Below, piece after piece: positions 16,853 to 24,609 of a DNA stretch of 64,000 bases. The stretch's first letter is position 1, and the number at the start of each line of letters is the position of its first letter. A model generated the notes under the pieces. The model had not been told where the DNA came from. It was given only the letters and a program-made list of their open reading frames with translations, and made no database searches. The stretch is taken from the NCBI GenBank assembly GCA_020638635.1, contig JACKIE010000003.1:289186-353185 (forward strand), given 5' to 3'. Position numbers and translations under genes: made by a program. The DNA comes from Planctomycetota bacterium. GTDB taxonomy: Bacteria; Planctomycetota; UBA8742; UBA2392.

Positions 16853-17682
16853 ATGAAGAGCACACTGATCGCGGCTGCAGCCGCACTGCTGATTGTCGCG
16901 ACCGTGGTGGTCGCGGGCCTGACCAACGAACCGACTGACGCGCAGGACACCGGCAAGCCGGTCGCCCTGCAGGACATCCGCAGCAAGGTCGTCGTCTACA
17001 AGGACGGCGACACGGAGTGTGAAGGCTTCGCGGCCTGGGACGAAGGCGTCAAGGGCAAGCGCCCGGTGGTGCTGATTGTCCACGACTGGATGGGCCGCGG
17101 CGAGTTCGACGAGGCCCGCGCCCCGACCTCGCGCAACTGGGCTACCTGGCCTTCAGCGTTGACGTGTACGGCAAGGGTGTGCGCCCCGCCAACGCCGCCG
17201 AGGCCGGCAAGACCGCCGGCGCCTGGAAGAACGACACCGCAGCCCTGCGCACACGCCTGCAGGCGGGCATGAACGCCGCCCTTGAACTGGAGCAGGCCGA
17301 GAAGTCGAAAGTCGGCGCCATGGGCTACTGCTTCGGCGGCTTCAGCGCCCTTGAGCTCGCGCGCAGCGGCGCGGATGTGAAGGGCGTGATCAGCTTCCAC
17401 GGCAGCCTGCGCAGCGCAACGCCAGACGACGCGAAGAACATCAAGGGCAAGGTGCTGGTGCTGCACGGCGCCGACGACGACTTCGAGTCGGTCGCGATCA
17501 TCAACAAGGAAATGAAGGACGCCGGCGTGGACTACGAGCTCGACCTCTACGGCCACACGGTGCACGCCTTCACCAACCCCAAGGCCGGCAACGACCCCAG
17601 CAAAGGCGTGGCCTACAGCGCCCAGGCCGACAAACGCTCCTGGCAACGCATGGAGGATTTCTTCGCGGAGATCTTTAAATAA
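16853..17682 (+). pseudogene. dienelactone hydrolase family protein, frameshifted
   Basis: The first part (from ATG 16853, GGAGAG upstream) encodes a signal-peptide-like N-terminus and VVLIVHDWMGRGEFDEAR. At about 17121-17125 the frame shifts: the continuation DLAQLGYLAFSVDVYGKGVRP is in the frame one base away, and it runs to 17682. Adding one base (for example CCCCGGACC for CCCCGACC) restores a full protein of about 276 residues. Catalytic residues are all present in the second part: Cys in GYCFGG, Asp in GADDDF, His in HTVHAF. The intact catalytic residues and good codon use suggest a sequencing/assembly error or a very recent mutation. Confidence 0.8.
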
Positions 17683-17742
17683 GCGCCACGGCCCCGACTG
17701 CTGCGGCGCCATGCCAGGGGCGCTGCGCCGCTGTGCAGTAAA

Positions 17743-18494
17743 GCCGGCGCAGCCGGCGTCTCGCTCGGTAAGCCCCCGGCGCAGCGACCCGCCCGCCAAA
17801 GCCTTGGCGACGGCGGGAGCGGAGCCGGGGGACACGGACGGGACAGAATCCCGAGCCGCGAAGCGGCGGCTCTTGTGTGGGGCGCGCAACCATCGGCCCG
17901 GTATCCTGCCGCCATGAGCCATTCCTACACGCGCCAGCTGCTCCACATCGTGTTCAGCACTAAGGAACGTCGGCCGTTCCTGCACGCTGAAGTTCGGCCT
18001 CGCATGCTGGGCTACCTGCGCACCGTGGCTAACGACTTGAACGCCACCGTGCTGGGGCTGATCGGGGTGGACGATCACGTGCACCTGTTAGTGGACATGC
18101 CGGCCGCTCTGAGCACGGCGGATTTCCTGACCAAGCTGAAGGCCAACTCCTCACGTTGGTTTCGCAAGTTGTTCCCGAAGGTCGACTTCCGCTGGCAGCG
18201 TGGTTACGGCGCGTTCAGCGTAAGCCCATCGAAAGTTGAAGGGGTGCGGAGCTACATCGACCGGCAAGAGGCGCACCACCCGAAACATTCATTCGAGGAC
18301 GAGATCCGAAAGCTGGTGAAGAACCACGGCTTGGACTTTGAAGAACGCTTCTTCCTGGGTTGAGAGCCGCCGCTTCGCGGCTCTCTGACTTTGCCACAAG
18401 CCAACCCCCGGCTCCGCTCCCGCCTTCGCCAAGGCTTCGGCGGGCGGGTCGCTGCGCCGGGGGCTTACCAAGAGAGACGCCGGCTTCGCCGGCT
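17743..18494. mobile_element. Y1 transposase gene flanked by ~130-bp inverted repeats
   Basis: The left arm (17743-17873) and right arm (18363-18494) are inverted copies: both carry, reading inward, a GCCGGC-rich end, GTAAGCCCCCGGCGCAGCGACC, CCGCC-AAGCCTTGGCGA, GGGAGCGGAGCCGGGGG and a GAGCCGCGAAGCGGCGGCTC hairpin. The right arm begins on the stop codon of the transposase. This looks like a REP-type transposase between its own palindromic repeats, a non-DDE element that moves as single strands. Bases 17683-17742 and 18495-18590 add further GC-rich hairpins. Confidence 0.82.
17914..18363 (+). CDS. IS200/IS605-like Y1 transposase (REP-associated type)
   Basis: 149 residues. The HUH motif is HVHLLV in GVDDHVHLLVDMPA (about 52-57) and the candidate catalytic Tyr is in VRSYIDRQEAHH (about 111). 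HIVFSTKERRPFL at the N-terminus is the COG1943 signature. These enzymes cut and rejoin single-stranded DNA at hairpins; related RAYT proteins mobilise REP palindromes. No accessory tnpB is present. The gene is intact. It is a plausible driver for some palindromic repeats seen across the window, although its own flanking repeats differ in sequence from the GGGACAG family. Confidence 0.88.
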   Translation: MSHSYTRQLLHIVFSTKERRPFLHAEVRPRMLGYLRTVANDLNATVLGLIGVDDHVHLLVDMPAALSTADFLTKLKANSSRWFRKLFPKVDFRWQRGYGAFSVSPSKVEGVRSYIDRQEAHHPKHSFEDEIRKLVKNHGLDFEERFFLG

Positions 18495-18595
18495 GGCTGC
18501 TTCACGAACTCGGGATCGTTCACTCCCCTGCCGCCGCGGCTCTGCCGTGGCGTTTTTTTTTGAGTTCCCGGAAATAGCTGCCGGGTACCCGGTGT

Positions 18596-18624
18596 TTGTT
18601 GATCAACTGTTGTGAAAATACTTT
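18596..18624 (+). promoter_or_regulatory. possible sigma-70 promoter of the FAS1 gene
   Basis: TTGTTG (18596-18601) and TACTTT (18619-18624) with 17-base spacing, 32 bases before the start codon, in an AT-richer patch. Moderate match only. Confidence 0.35.
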
Positions 18625-18655
18625 TGAAGATTACTCAAACACTGGAGACCAGACC

Positions 18656-19567
18656 ATGAAGTACCTCACCACCGTACTGCCCGCGCTTGCCTTCGCGCTG
18701 CTGCTGGGCGCCTGCACTTCCACTCACACCGCCGAGGGCACCGGCGGGGAAGCTCCCAAGAGCGACATCGTTGACACCGCCGCGAACGCCGGCCAGTTCA
18801 AGACCCTGGTCGCCGCCGTGAAGGCCGCCGGCCTGGTGGAAACCCTGAAGGGCGAAGGCCCCTTCACGGTGTTCGCGCCCAACGACGCCGCTTTCGAGAA
18901 GCTGCCCAAGGGCACCCTCGAGCTGCTGCTGAAGCCCGAAAACAAAGAAAAGCTGACGAACATCCTCACCTATCACGTGGTGGCCGGCAAAGTGATGGCC
19001 AAGGACGCCGCCACGCTGACCGAGGCCCAGACCGTGTTCGGCCAGAAGCTCAGCATCGACGCCACCGATGGCGTGAAGATCGACGGCGCCAAGGTGATCA
19101 GCGCCGACATCGAGTGCACCAACGGCGTGATCCACGTGATCGACAGCGTCATCCTGCCCAAGGACATCGTCGGCGTCGCGGCCGGCAACGACGACTTCTC
19201 GACCCTGGTCGCCGCGGTCAAGGCCGCCGAGCTGGTCGAAACGCTGCAGGGTGACGGCCCCTTCACGGTGTTCGCGCCCAACAACGCCGCCTTCGCCAAG
19301 CTGCCGGAAGGCACGGTCGAAGAGCTGCTGAAGCCCGAGAACCGCGAGAAGCTGACGGCGATCCTCACCTACCACGTGGTGGCCGGCAAAGTGATGTCCG
19401 CGGACGTGGTGAAGCTGACCGAGGCCGCCACGGTGCAGGGCCAGAAGGTGAAGATCGAGGTCAAGGACGGCACCGTGCACGTTGACGGCGCGAAGGTGAT
19501 CGCCACGGACATCAAGTGCAGCAACGGCGTGATCCACGTGATCGACAGCGTGATCCTGCCCAAGTAG
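18656..19567 (+). CDS. lipoprotein with two fasciclin (FAS1) domains
   Basis: ATG at 18656 with GGAG upstream gives a lipoprotein signal with lipobox LLGAC (Cys about residue 20). Two FAS1 domains follow (about 38-168 and 172-303), each with the H1 motif GPFTVFAPN(D/N)AAF and the H2-like YHVVAGKVM and NGVIHVIDSVILPK. The two domains are about 75% alike by eye, showing internal duplication. FAS1 proteins are surface adhesion or polymer-binding proteins; the ligand is unknown. A hairpin terminator lies downstream. Confidence 0.9.
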   Translation: MKYLTTVLPALAFALLLGACTSTHTAEGTGGEAPKSDIVDTAANAGQFKTLVAAVKAAGLVETLKGEGPFTVFAPNDAAFEKLPKGTLELLLKPENKEKLTNILTYHVVAGKVMAKDAATLTEAQTVFGQKLSIDATDGVKIDGAKVISADIECTNGVIHVIDSVILPKDIVGVAAGNDDFSTLVAAVKAAELVETLQGDGPFTVFAPNNAAFAKLPEGTVEELLKPENREKLTAILTYHVVAGKVMSADVVKLTEAATVQGQKVKIEVKDGTVHVDGAKVIATDIKCSNGVIHVIDSVILPK

Positions 19568-19597
19568 CGCACCCTCACACGCCCCCGAGGTTGCGCC

Positions 19598-19624
19598 AGG
19601 GGCGCGGCAGCGTGCCGCGCCCCT
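19598..19624. terminator. hairpin between convergent genes
   Basis: AGGGGCGCGGCA pairs with TGCCGCGCCCCT over GCG. It lies between the FAS1 gene and the end of the glycosyltransferase gene. No strong T-run, so termination is probable and not certain. Confidence 0.6.
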
Positions 19625-19627
19625 GCC

Positions 19628-20872
19628 CTATTTGCGGAGGGCTTCGACCAGCTCGCAGGTGCGGCGCATCCATGCTTCGGCGTCGAAGCGTTGGGCTACC
19701 TGCTGCGCGCGCCGTATCGTTTCCGGATTTCCCAGCAGCTCATCAAGCACCTTGGCAATGCGCTTCGCCTTGAATTGCTTTGGCGCCAAACCATCGCCCA
19801 CGCCCAGGTCGCGCACGCGGCTCAGGTTGTCCAGCTGGTCGTGCGCCATGTGCTGCACAAGGTGCGGGATGCCCGCCCGCAGCGCCTGCGCGCAGGTGCC
19901 CACGCCGCCGTGGTAGACCAGCGCCGCCGAGCGCGGTAGCACCTCGCTGAACGGCACGTACTCGAAATGCCGCACGGCTTCGGGCAGCCGCTTGGGCACC
20001 GTCTCGGGGAAGCGTGACAGCAGCAGCCCGCGCCGGCCGGACAACTCCAGCGCCTTCACGCCTTCCTCAAAGAACTCGTGGCCGTGGGCCATGGCGCTGC
20101 CGGGCGTGAACACCACGGGCGGCTCGCCGGCCTGCAGGAACTCCTCCAGCCCGGGCGGTGCCTCGCGCAAGCCCTTTTCGTCGAACAGCGGAAAGCCGGT
20201 CAGCACCGTCTGCTTCGGCCAGTCGGGCTGGGGCGGGCCGAACCACTCGGGGAACAGGCCGATCACGCGGTCCGGCGAGTGCCACCAGTCGCGGATGATA
20301 TCGCGCACAGGGGCAAGGCCTTGCTCGCGCCGGAAGCGGTTCAGGCCGGGCAGGATGTGATGATCAGCCACCTTGCCGCCCACCCACCACTGGAAGCGCT
20401 TCAGGAAGCGCGGCGCCCACTGGCCGAAGGGTGCGCCGTGCAGCATTGGTTGCCGGTAGGTGCTGATGAACAAGGAAGGCGCCAGGTGCACGGTGGCTAG
20501 CGGGATGTCCAGCAGCTCACGCACGTTGCGGGTGCCGAAAGCCAGCGAGCCCGCCAGCATCACGGTTTCGCCGGGCTTGTGCAGTTCGCGGGCGTGCTGG
20601 AGAATCGGCTCATAGGAGTAGTTGAGCGCCTTGTGGACCAGCGTCTCGAAGGCCTTGCGCGGGTGCCACAGGTTCGGGTCGTCCTGCACGCGGATGAAGT
20701 CCTCGGCCGTGCCGACGGCGCGGAACTCGATGCCCGCGCGTTGCGCCAGCGGCTCGAAGAACGCGCTGGTGATCATGAACACTTCGTGGCCGCGGGCCTG
20801 CAGGGCCTTGCCCACGCCGATGAAAGGGTGGACGTCGCCGGCACTGCCCATGGGGAAGATCAGGATGCGCAT
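19628..20872 (-). CDS. glycosyltransferase, GT1/MGT-like
   Basis: A GT-B fold enzyme of about 414 residues: MRILIFPMGSAGDVHPFIGVGKALQARGHEV is the acceptor-domain start of GT1 enzymes, and the donor-binding part has VVFTPGSA, YVPFSEVLPRSAALVYHGGVGTCAQALRAGIPHLVQHMAHDQLDN, a PSPG-like motif with HGG(V/S)GT and the DQ pair. Family members attach sugars to lipids, sterols or antibiotics. The ATG at 20872 is used; a TTG sits one codon earlier. Acceptor unknown. Confidence 0.87.
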   Translation of the reverse strand: MRILIFPMGSAGDVHPFIGVGKALQARGHEVFMITSAFFEPLAQRAGIEFRAVGTAEDFIRVQDDPNLWHPRKAFETLVHKALNYSYEPILQHARELHKPGETVMLAGSLAFGTRNVRELLDIPLATVHLAPSLFISTYRQPMLHGAPFGQWAPRFLKRFQWWVGGKVADHHILPGLNRFRREQGLAPVRDIIRDWWHSPDRVIGLFPEWFGPPQPDWPKQTVLTGFPLFDEKGLREAPPGLEEFLQAGEPPVVFTPGSAMAHGHEFFEEGVKALELSGRRGLLLSRFPETVPKRLPEAVRHFEYVPFSEVLPRSAALVYHGGVGTCAQALRAGIPHLVQHMAHDQLDNLSRVRDLGVGDGLAPKQFKAKRIAKVLDELLGNPETIRRAQQVAQRFDAEAWMRRTCELVEALRK

Positions 20873-20940
20873 CAAGAGCCTGCCGCAGGTTTTACACGGT
20901 TCGAGACAAAACCATGACGCGCGTACGCTATAATCAGGGC

Positions 20941-21285
20941 ATGCCTGAAGATACCCCTTCCGACCCGCAGTTTGAGCCGGACGAGACCAGCTCAGAAACC
21001 GGGCGCGACGACAGCACCATGATCGCCGCCAGGGCGAAGGTGTGGTTTTTCGACGACGACAAGACTCCGGTCGATTTCGTGCTGTACGCGCTCGAGCAGT
21101 ACTTCGGCTACGACGAACCCAAGGCGCGCGCCATCGTCGAGCGCATCCGCAAGCAGGGTAAGGCCGTCGCTGCCGAGCTGCCGGCCATCCCGGCCGAGCT
21201 CGCGAGGCGCAAGGTGGAGCAGGCCGCCGCAGACGCAGGCTACCCGTTCCGTGTAGAGATCGAAGGCGGCCCGCAGATCGTGTGA
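20941..21285 (+). CDS. divergent ClpS-like protein (first of three)
   Basis: About residues 30-114 match ClpS: KVWFFDDDKTPVDFVLYALEQYFGYDEPKARAIVERIRKQGKAV..ELARRKVEQAAADAGYPFRVEIE. ClpS delivers N-degron substrates to ClpA-type unfoldases. Two residues that bind the substrate alpha-amino group in E. coli ClpS, Asn34 and His66, appear here as Asp (FDDD for xNDD) and Arg (VERIRKQG for VHxxG). Thus the N-degron pocket is altered and the protein may have a different ligand. An acidic N-terminal tail of 30 residues precedes the domain. The next gene overlaps by one base (TGATG), implying translational coupling. Confidence 0.8.
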   Translation: MPEDTPSDPQFEPDETSSETGRDDSTMIAARAKVWFFDDDKTPVDFVLYALEQYFGYDEPKARAIVERIRKQGKAVAAELPAIPAELARRKVEQAAADAGYPFRVEIEGGPQIV

Positions 21286-22049
21286 TGGCCGCTCAGTTCA
21301 CAAGCCAGAGTACCGAAGCCGCCGAACTGGCATCTGCATTGTTCAGAGAGTGGCTGGCGGAACTCCCCGAGGGTGTCCTGCGCAGCCACGTCGCTGAGCT
21401 GGCGCTGTCATTCCGGGAACTTGATGAGCAGCAACTCAGGCTGCTGGTCTACCACGCTGAGCCCGGTCCCCTGTGCCTGTATGGAGCACGGATGAACGGC
21501 GACCACGTCGAGATCGTGGGGCCGTACGTCAAAAAGGAATTTCGGCGTCATGGTTTAGGAAAAGCATCGCTTACAGATGCAATGAGGCTCTGTTGGTCAA
21601 TGCCCGAGGTTTACCTTCTAGCCCTCGGAAACGAGCCGTGGAGAACTGACAAGCTGGAGCGGGAGGGCTTCTTCGCCTGCGATTCCATACTTCCCGGGGG
21701 TGCTGGCGAACATCAGACATTCCTGGTGTCCGTCGAAAGACGAGCCCAGGACTATTTGCGGCTGGTCCGTGAACCTCGAGGTCGCGGTTCCTGGGCCGTA
21801 GTGCTTCACAACGACGACGACACGACGTTTGAAATCGTGGTCGCGGCGCTCATGTATGCCCTCGATGTGAATGACCGCATCGCGTTCGAGTACGCAAACC
21901 TCGTGCACCACTGCGGTCAGGCGGTCATCCGGTTCTGCCGCACGGAATGGACCGCGAAACGTGTTGCCCGCACCATCCGCAACATCGCCCACGGGGCGGG
22001 TTTCCCGCTGTACGTTGACGTCGAGCGCACGGGAAACGGACTCGTGTGA
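21285..22049 (+). CDS. GNAT acetyltransferase-like domain fused to ClpS domain
   Basis: The ATG at 21285 overlaps the previous stop (TGATG). About residues 50-150 look like a GNAT domain: LCLYGARMNGDHVEIVGPYVKKEFRRHGLGKASLTDAMRLC carries the RRHGLGK acetyl-CoA motif, and LEREGFFACD matches the conserved GF end. About residues 168-250 are a ClpS domain: WAVVLHNDDDTTFEIVVAALMYAL and YANLVHHCGQAVIRF, keeping NDD and the VHxxG His. I know of no standard protein with this fusion. It may couple N-terminal modification or recognition to Clp-mediated turnover; that is inference. The GNAT part uses somewhat more AT-rich codons than its neighbours. Confidence 0.78.
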   Translation: MAAQFTSQSTEAAELASALFREWLAELPEGVLRSHVAELALSFRELDEQQLRLLVYHAEPGPLCLYGARMNGDHVEIVGPYVKKEFRRHGLGKASLTDAMRLCWSMPEVYLLALGNEPWRTDKLEREGFFACDSILPGGAGEHQTFLVSVERRAQDYLRLVREPRGRGSWAVVLHNDDDTTFEIVVAALMYALDVNDRIAFEYANLVHHCGQAVIRFCRTEWTAKRVARTIRNIAHGAGFPLYVDVERTGNGLV

Positions 22050-22050
22050 G

Positions 22051-22202
22051 TGACATGGCCGTCCCGGCCATGTGTCGTGCGGGCGTCCCGCCTGCACAAC
22101 GCGGCTGCTTTTGGCGGCCGAACACGGGCTGACGCAACCTGCTCCGCTTCCCGCTCGTCGGGCCGGAGGCCCGACGGACGCACGGCCGGGACGGCCGTGT
22201 CA
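22051..22202. repeat. three-hairpin element with outer inverted repeat
   Basis: Starts TGACATGGCCGTCCCGGCC and ends GGCCGGGACGGCCGTGTCA, an outer inverted pair which are also self-complementary; between them GTCGGGCC/GGCCCGAC forms a hairpin. The same plan recurs at 61446-61545. It lies just after the stop of the GNAT-ClpS gene. Confidence 0.75.
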
Positions 22203-22234
22203 CCTCGCGCAGGACATCTTGCTAGACTCTCAGC

Positions 22235-22735
22235 ATGGCCGAGATCCGGATCGTGGACGTGAACGAGCAGTTCGAGCGCATGGACGACGTGCGCGCGCTG
22301 TTCACGGAGTACGCCCGTGAGATCGGCATCGACCTCGGCTTCCAGGGCTTCGAGCAGGAACTGGCCGAGTTGCCCGGCTGCTACGAAGCGCCACACGGCG
22401 TAATCCTGCTGGCTGAGGCCGACGGCCAACTCGCCGGCTGCGTGGCATTGAGACCGCTCGAAGAAAGCATCGCCGAACTCAAGCGCATGTACGTCCGCCC
22501 CGCGTACCGCGGCCGCGGTATTGCAGGCCGCCTCGTCGATGAAGTCATCTCGCGCGCCCTGCAGGCCGGATACCGCGGCATTCGACTCGACACCCTTGCG
22601 ACCATGACCGCCGCGCGCGGGCTGTATGAGCGCCTCGGATTCGCGCGCATCGAGCCCTACTATCACAATCCGCTGCCCGACGTGGCCTACTATGAGTTGA
22701 AGTTCGGGCGCAGCGATGAGCCGACGGGCAACTGA
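22235..22735 (+). CDS. GNAT N-acetyltransferase
   Basis: A 166-residue single-domain GNAT. LKRMYVRPAYRGRGIAGRLVDEVISRAL is motif A with the RGRGIAG pyrophosphate-binding loop, and TAARGLYERLGFARIEPY is motif B. The layout with AEADGQLAGCVALRPL matches the family of small amine acetyltransferases. It lies between the GNAT-ClpS fusion gene and another clpS gene; whether it acts with them is open. Substrate unknown. Confidence 0.88.
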   Translation: MAEIRIVDVNEQFERMDDVRALFTEYAREIGIDLGFQGFEQELAELPGCYEAPHGVILLAEADGQLAGCVALRPLEESIAELKRMYVRPAYRGRGIAGRLVDEVISRALQAGYRGIRLDTLATMTAARGLYERLGFARIEPYYHNPLPDVAYYELKFGRSDEPTGN

Positions 22736-22799
22736 CGCCACGGGCGCCTCGGGATCAGGCTGACCCTTCCAATGTCGCGGGGCGTGCTAAAATCCGGGC

Positions 22800-23111
22800 A
22801 TGCCTGACACCCAGACATTGCCGAAACCGAAAGTCGAGGCCGACGAGAAAACCAAGCGCGCCCCGATGTGGAAGGTCATCTTCCACAACGACCCCAAGAC
22901 CACCATGGAGTTCGTCACCTGGGTGCTGATGCGCTTCTTCGGCCATGACATCGACAAGGCCAAGAAGATCATGCTCGAGGTCCACAACACCGGCCAGGGC
23001 GTCGCCGGCGTCTACCCGCAGGAAGTGGCGGAGCTCAAGAAAGACCAGGTCGTCTCCGCGGCTCGCGCCCAGAAGTACCCGCTGACCGTAACCATCGAAC
23101 CGGACGAATAA
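22800..23111 (+). CDS. clpS: ClpS adaptor (third ClpS-like gene, closest to canonical)
   Basis: 103 residues, the normal size. MWKVIFHNDPKTTMEFVTWVLMRFFGHDIDKAKKIMLEVHNTGQGVAGVYPQEVAELKKDQV aligns along the whole ClpS core, with Asn of HND and His of VHNTG retained, and Pro in place of the second Asp. ClpS binds substrates with N-terminal bulky residues and hands them to ClpA/ClpC. No clp unfoldase gene is in the window. The nitroreductase gene follows without any spacer (TAA then ATG), so they are co-transcribed. Confidence 0.88.
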   Translation: MPDTQTLPKPKVEADEKTKRAPMWKVIFHNDPKTTMEFVTWVLMRFFGHDIDKAKKIMLEVHNTGQGVAGVYPQEVAELKKDQVVSAARAQKYPLTVTIEPDE

Positions 23112-24161
23112 ATGAAGCGCATCCTCCCCAGCGAATCCGACTTCCCCGCAAACGGCAGCGACCTCGAAAAGCTGCGCTTCCTGGTCGAGTACGCCGTGCT
23201 GGCGCCCTCATCCCACAACTCGCAGCCCTGGCTGTTCATCACCCACGACCACAACCTCGCCCTGCACGCCGACCGCACCCGCGGCCTGCCCGTGGTCGAT
23301 CCCCATGACCGCGAACTGGTGATTTCGTGCGGTTGCGCGCTGTTCAACCTGCGCGTGGCGGCCGCGCACTTCGGCGTCCCCCTGCACATTGTGCGCAACC
23401 CCGACGATCATGAAGACCGCCTGGCAAATCTCTCCATCGACCTGCAAGCCGGCCGGCATGACACTCTTGCCGAGCTGTTCGTGGAGATGCCCAGGCGCGT
23501 GACCAACCGCTTCCCCTACCAGCCCGGCAGCGTAAGCGCAGACGACCTGCACGCGCTGGCTGAGCTGTGCGCCGCCCACGGCGTGACCCTTCGCAGCTAC
23601 ACCGACGACGCCTCGCGCCACGCCATCGCCGAGCGCATCGCCGAGGCCGACAAACAGCAGATGGCCAGCCACGCCTTCCGGCGCGAGCTGGCGGGCTGGC
23701 TGCACCACAACCGCAGCGGCAGCCTTGACGGCATGCCCGGCTACGTGTTCGGCTTCAGCGAGTTGGCCTCGCTGGCCGCGCCGCTGGTGGTGCGGACTTT
23801 CGACCTGGGCGAAGGCCAGGCCGCGCGCGACCGTGAGCTGGCGGAGCATTCACCCGCCCTGTGCATCCTCTCCACCAACGCCGACCACCACCTGGACTGG
23901 ATCCGCACCGGCGAGGCCCTGCAGCACCTGCTGCTGGAGGCCACGCGGCGCGGGCTCGCCGCCGGCTTCATGAACCAACCCATCGAGATCGACCGCCTGC
24001 GCCAGGACCTCGCGCAGCACGTGGGCGCGCGCTTCCCGCAGGTGCTGCTGCGGCTGGGCAAGCCGACCCGCGAGGCCAAGGCCACCGCGCGCCGCCCCGC
24101 CGACGCCGTCACCATCGACGCCGGCTTGCACGAGAACTACCGCGCCTTCCAGGGCTTCTAG
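23112..24161 (+). CDS. nitroreductase family protein, Acg-like
   Basis: About 349 residues. EYAVLAPSSHNSQPWLF is the FMN-binding N-terminal motif shared by nitroreductases and Acg proteins, and LDWIRTGEALQHLLLEATRRGLAAGFMNQPIE matches the second half of the tandem fold found in the mycobacterial Acg family (two half-domains in one chain). Acg proteins bind FMN but may lack reductase activity and instead sequester flavin. Translation is probably coupled to clpS (start immediately after the stop). Confidence 0.8.
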   Translation: MKRILPSESDFPANGSDLEKLRFLVEYAVLAPSSHNSQPWLFITHDHNLALHADRTRGLPVVDPHDRELVISCGCALFNLRVAAAHFGVPLHIVRNPDDHEDRLANLSIDLQAGRHDTLAELFVEMPRRVTNRFPYQPGSVSADDLHALAELCAAHGVTLRSYTDDASRHAIAERIAEADKQQMASHAFRRELAGWLHHNRSGSLDGMPGYVFGFSELASLAAPLVVRTFDLGEGQAARDRELAEHSPALCILSTNADHHLDWIRTGEALQHLLLEATRRGLAAGFMNQPIEIDRLRQDLAQHVGARFPQVLLRLGKPTREAKATARRPADAVTIDAGLHENYRAFQGF

Positions 24162-24167
24162 CCGAGT

Positions 24168-24190
24168 AGCATGGGTGCCACCACCCATGC
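24168..24190. repeat. small hairpin after nitroreductase gene
   Basis: GCATGGGTG pairs with CACCCATGC around CCAC, just downstream of the nitroreductase stop; it may serve as a transcript end. The following 30 bases to 24224 are unremarkable. Confidence 0.5.
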
Positions 24191-24224
24191 CCCACGGATG
24201 AGGACATCCAATGCTGCGTACTTA

Positions 24225-24467
24225 GGCAACCGGTAGTTGCCTTTTATGCCTGCGGAGCAGGCCCACAAGGTTAGCCCCCAGCGTAAGCTGGGGGATTACT
24301 CCGCCAGAGTTTGTAGAGGCGCGGAGCGCCGGCAAAACGGCGGCTTGCCGCCGAACGGCCTTGCAGCCGTACGACGGTTGTGTCGGCGCTCCGCGCCTTG
24401 GCTGACTCACAACGCCGCAACCCCCAGCTTACGCTGGGGGCTAACGAATGTTGCGGCGCTCCGCGCC
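24225..24467. repeat. multi-hairpin element, copy A
   Basis: Components in order: GGCAACC/GGTTGCC-type hairpin (24225-24241), TTAGCCCCCAGC...GCTGGGGG (24271-24294), GGCGCGGAGCGCC (24318-24330), GCCGGC and two inner hairpins, GGCGCTCCGCGCC (24385-24397), then CCCCCAGC...GCTGGGGGCTAA (24421-24444) as the inverted copy of the second, and another GGCGCTCCGCGCC (24455-24467) followed by TGACTGCCGA. The same ordered blocks recur at 37940-38210. The 448-base gap 24162-24609 holds this and no gene; 24468-24609 shows nothing else. Confidence 0.85.
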
Positions 24468-24609
24468 TGACTGCCGACTCTGTAAGTAGGTTGGAGAGCG
24501 TTCGCAGTTTCCCTATGTAAGCTGGGTACCTTCACCAATCCGTGCCACTTCAACGTTGACGCCGGCTGGTTGGTGCTACAACATTGCGGCCCCTGTCACG
24601 GAGCCCGCC

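Noticed and set aside
17101..17170. Programmed ribosomal frameshift in the dienelactone hydrolase gene
   Set aside because: There is no slippery heptamer such as X XXY YYZ with a downstream structure, and the family has no such history; a missing base is simpler.
24225..24467. CRISPR array
   Set aside because: The repeats are inverted and of several kinds; there are no regular direct repeats with unique spacers and no cas genes in the window.
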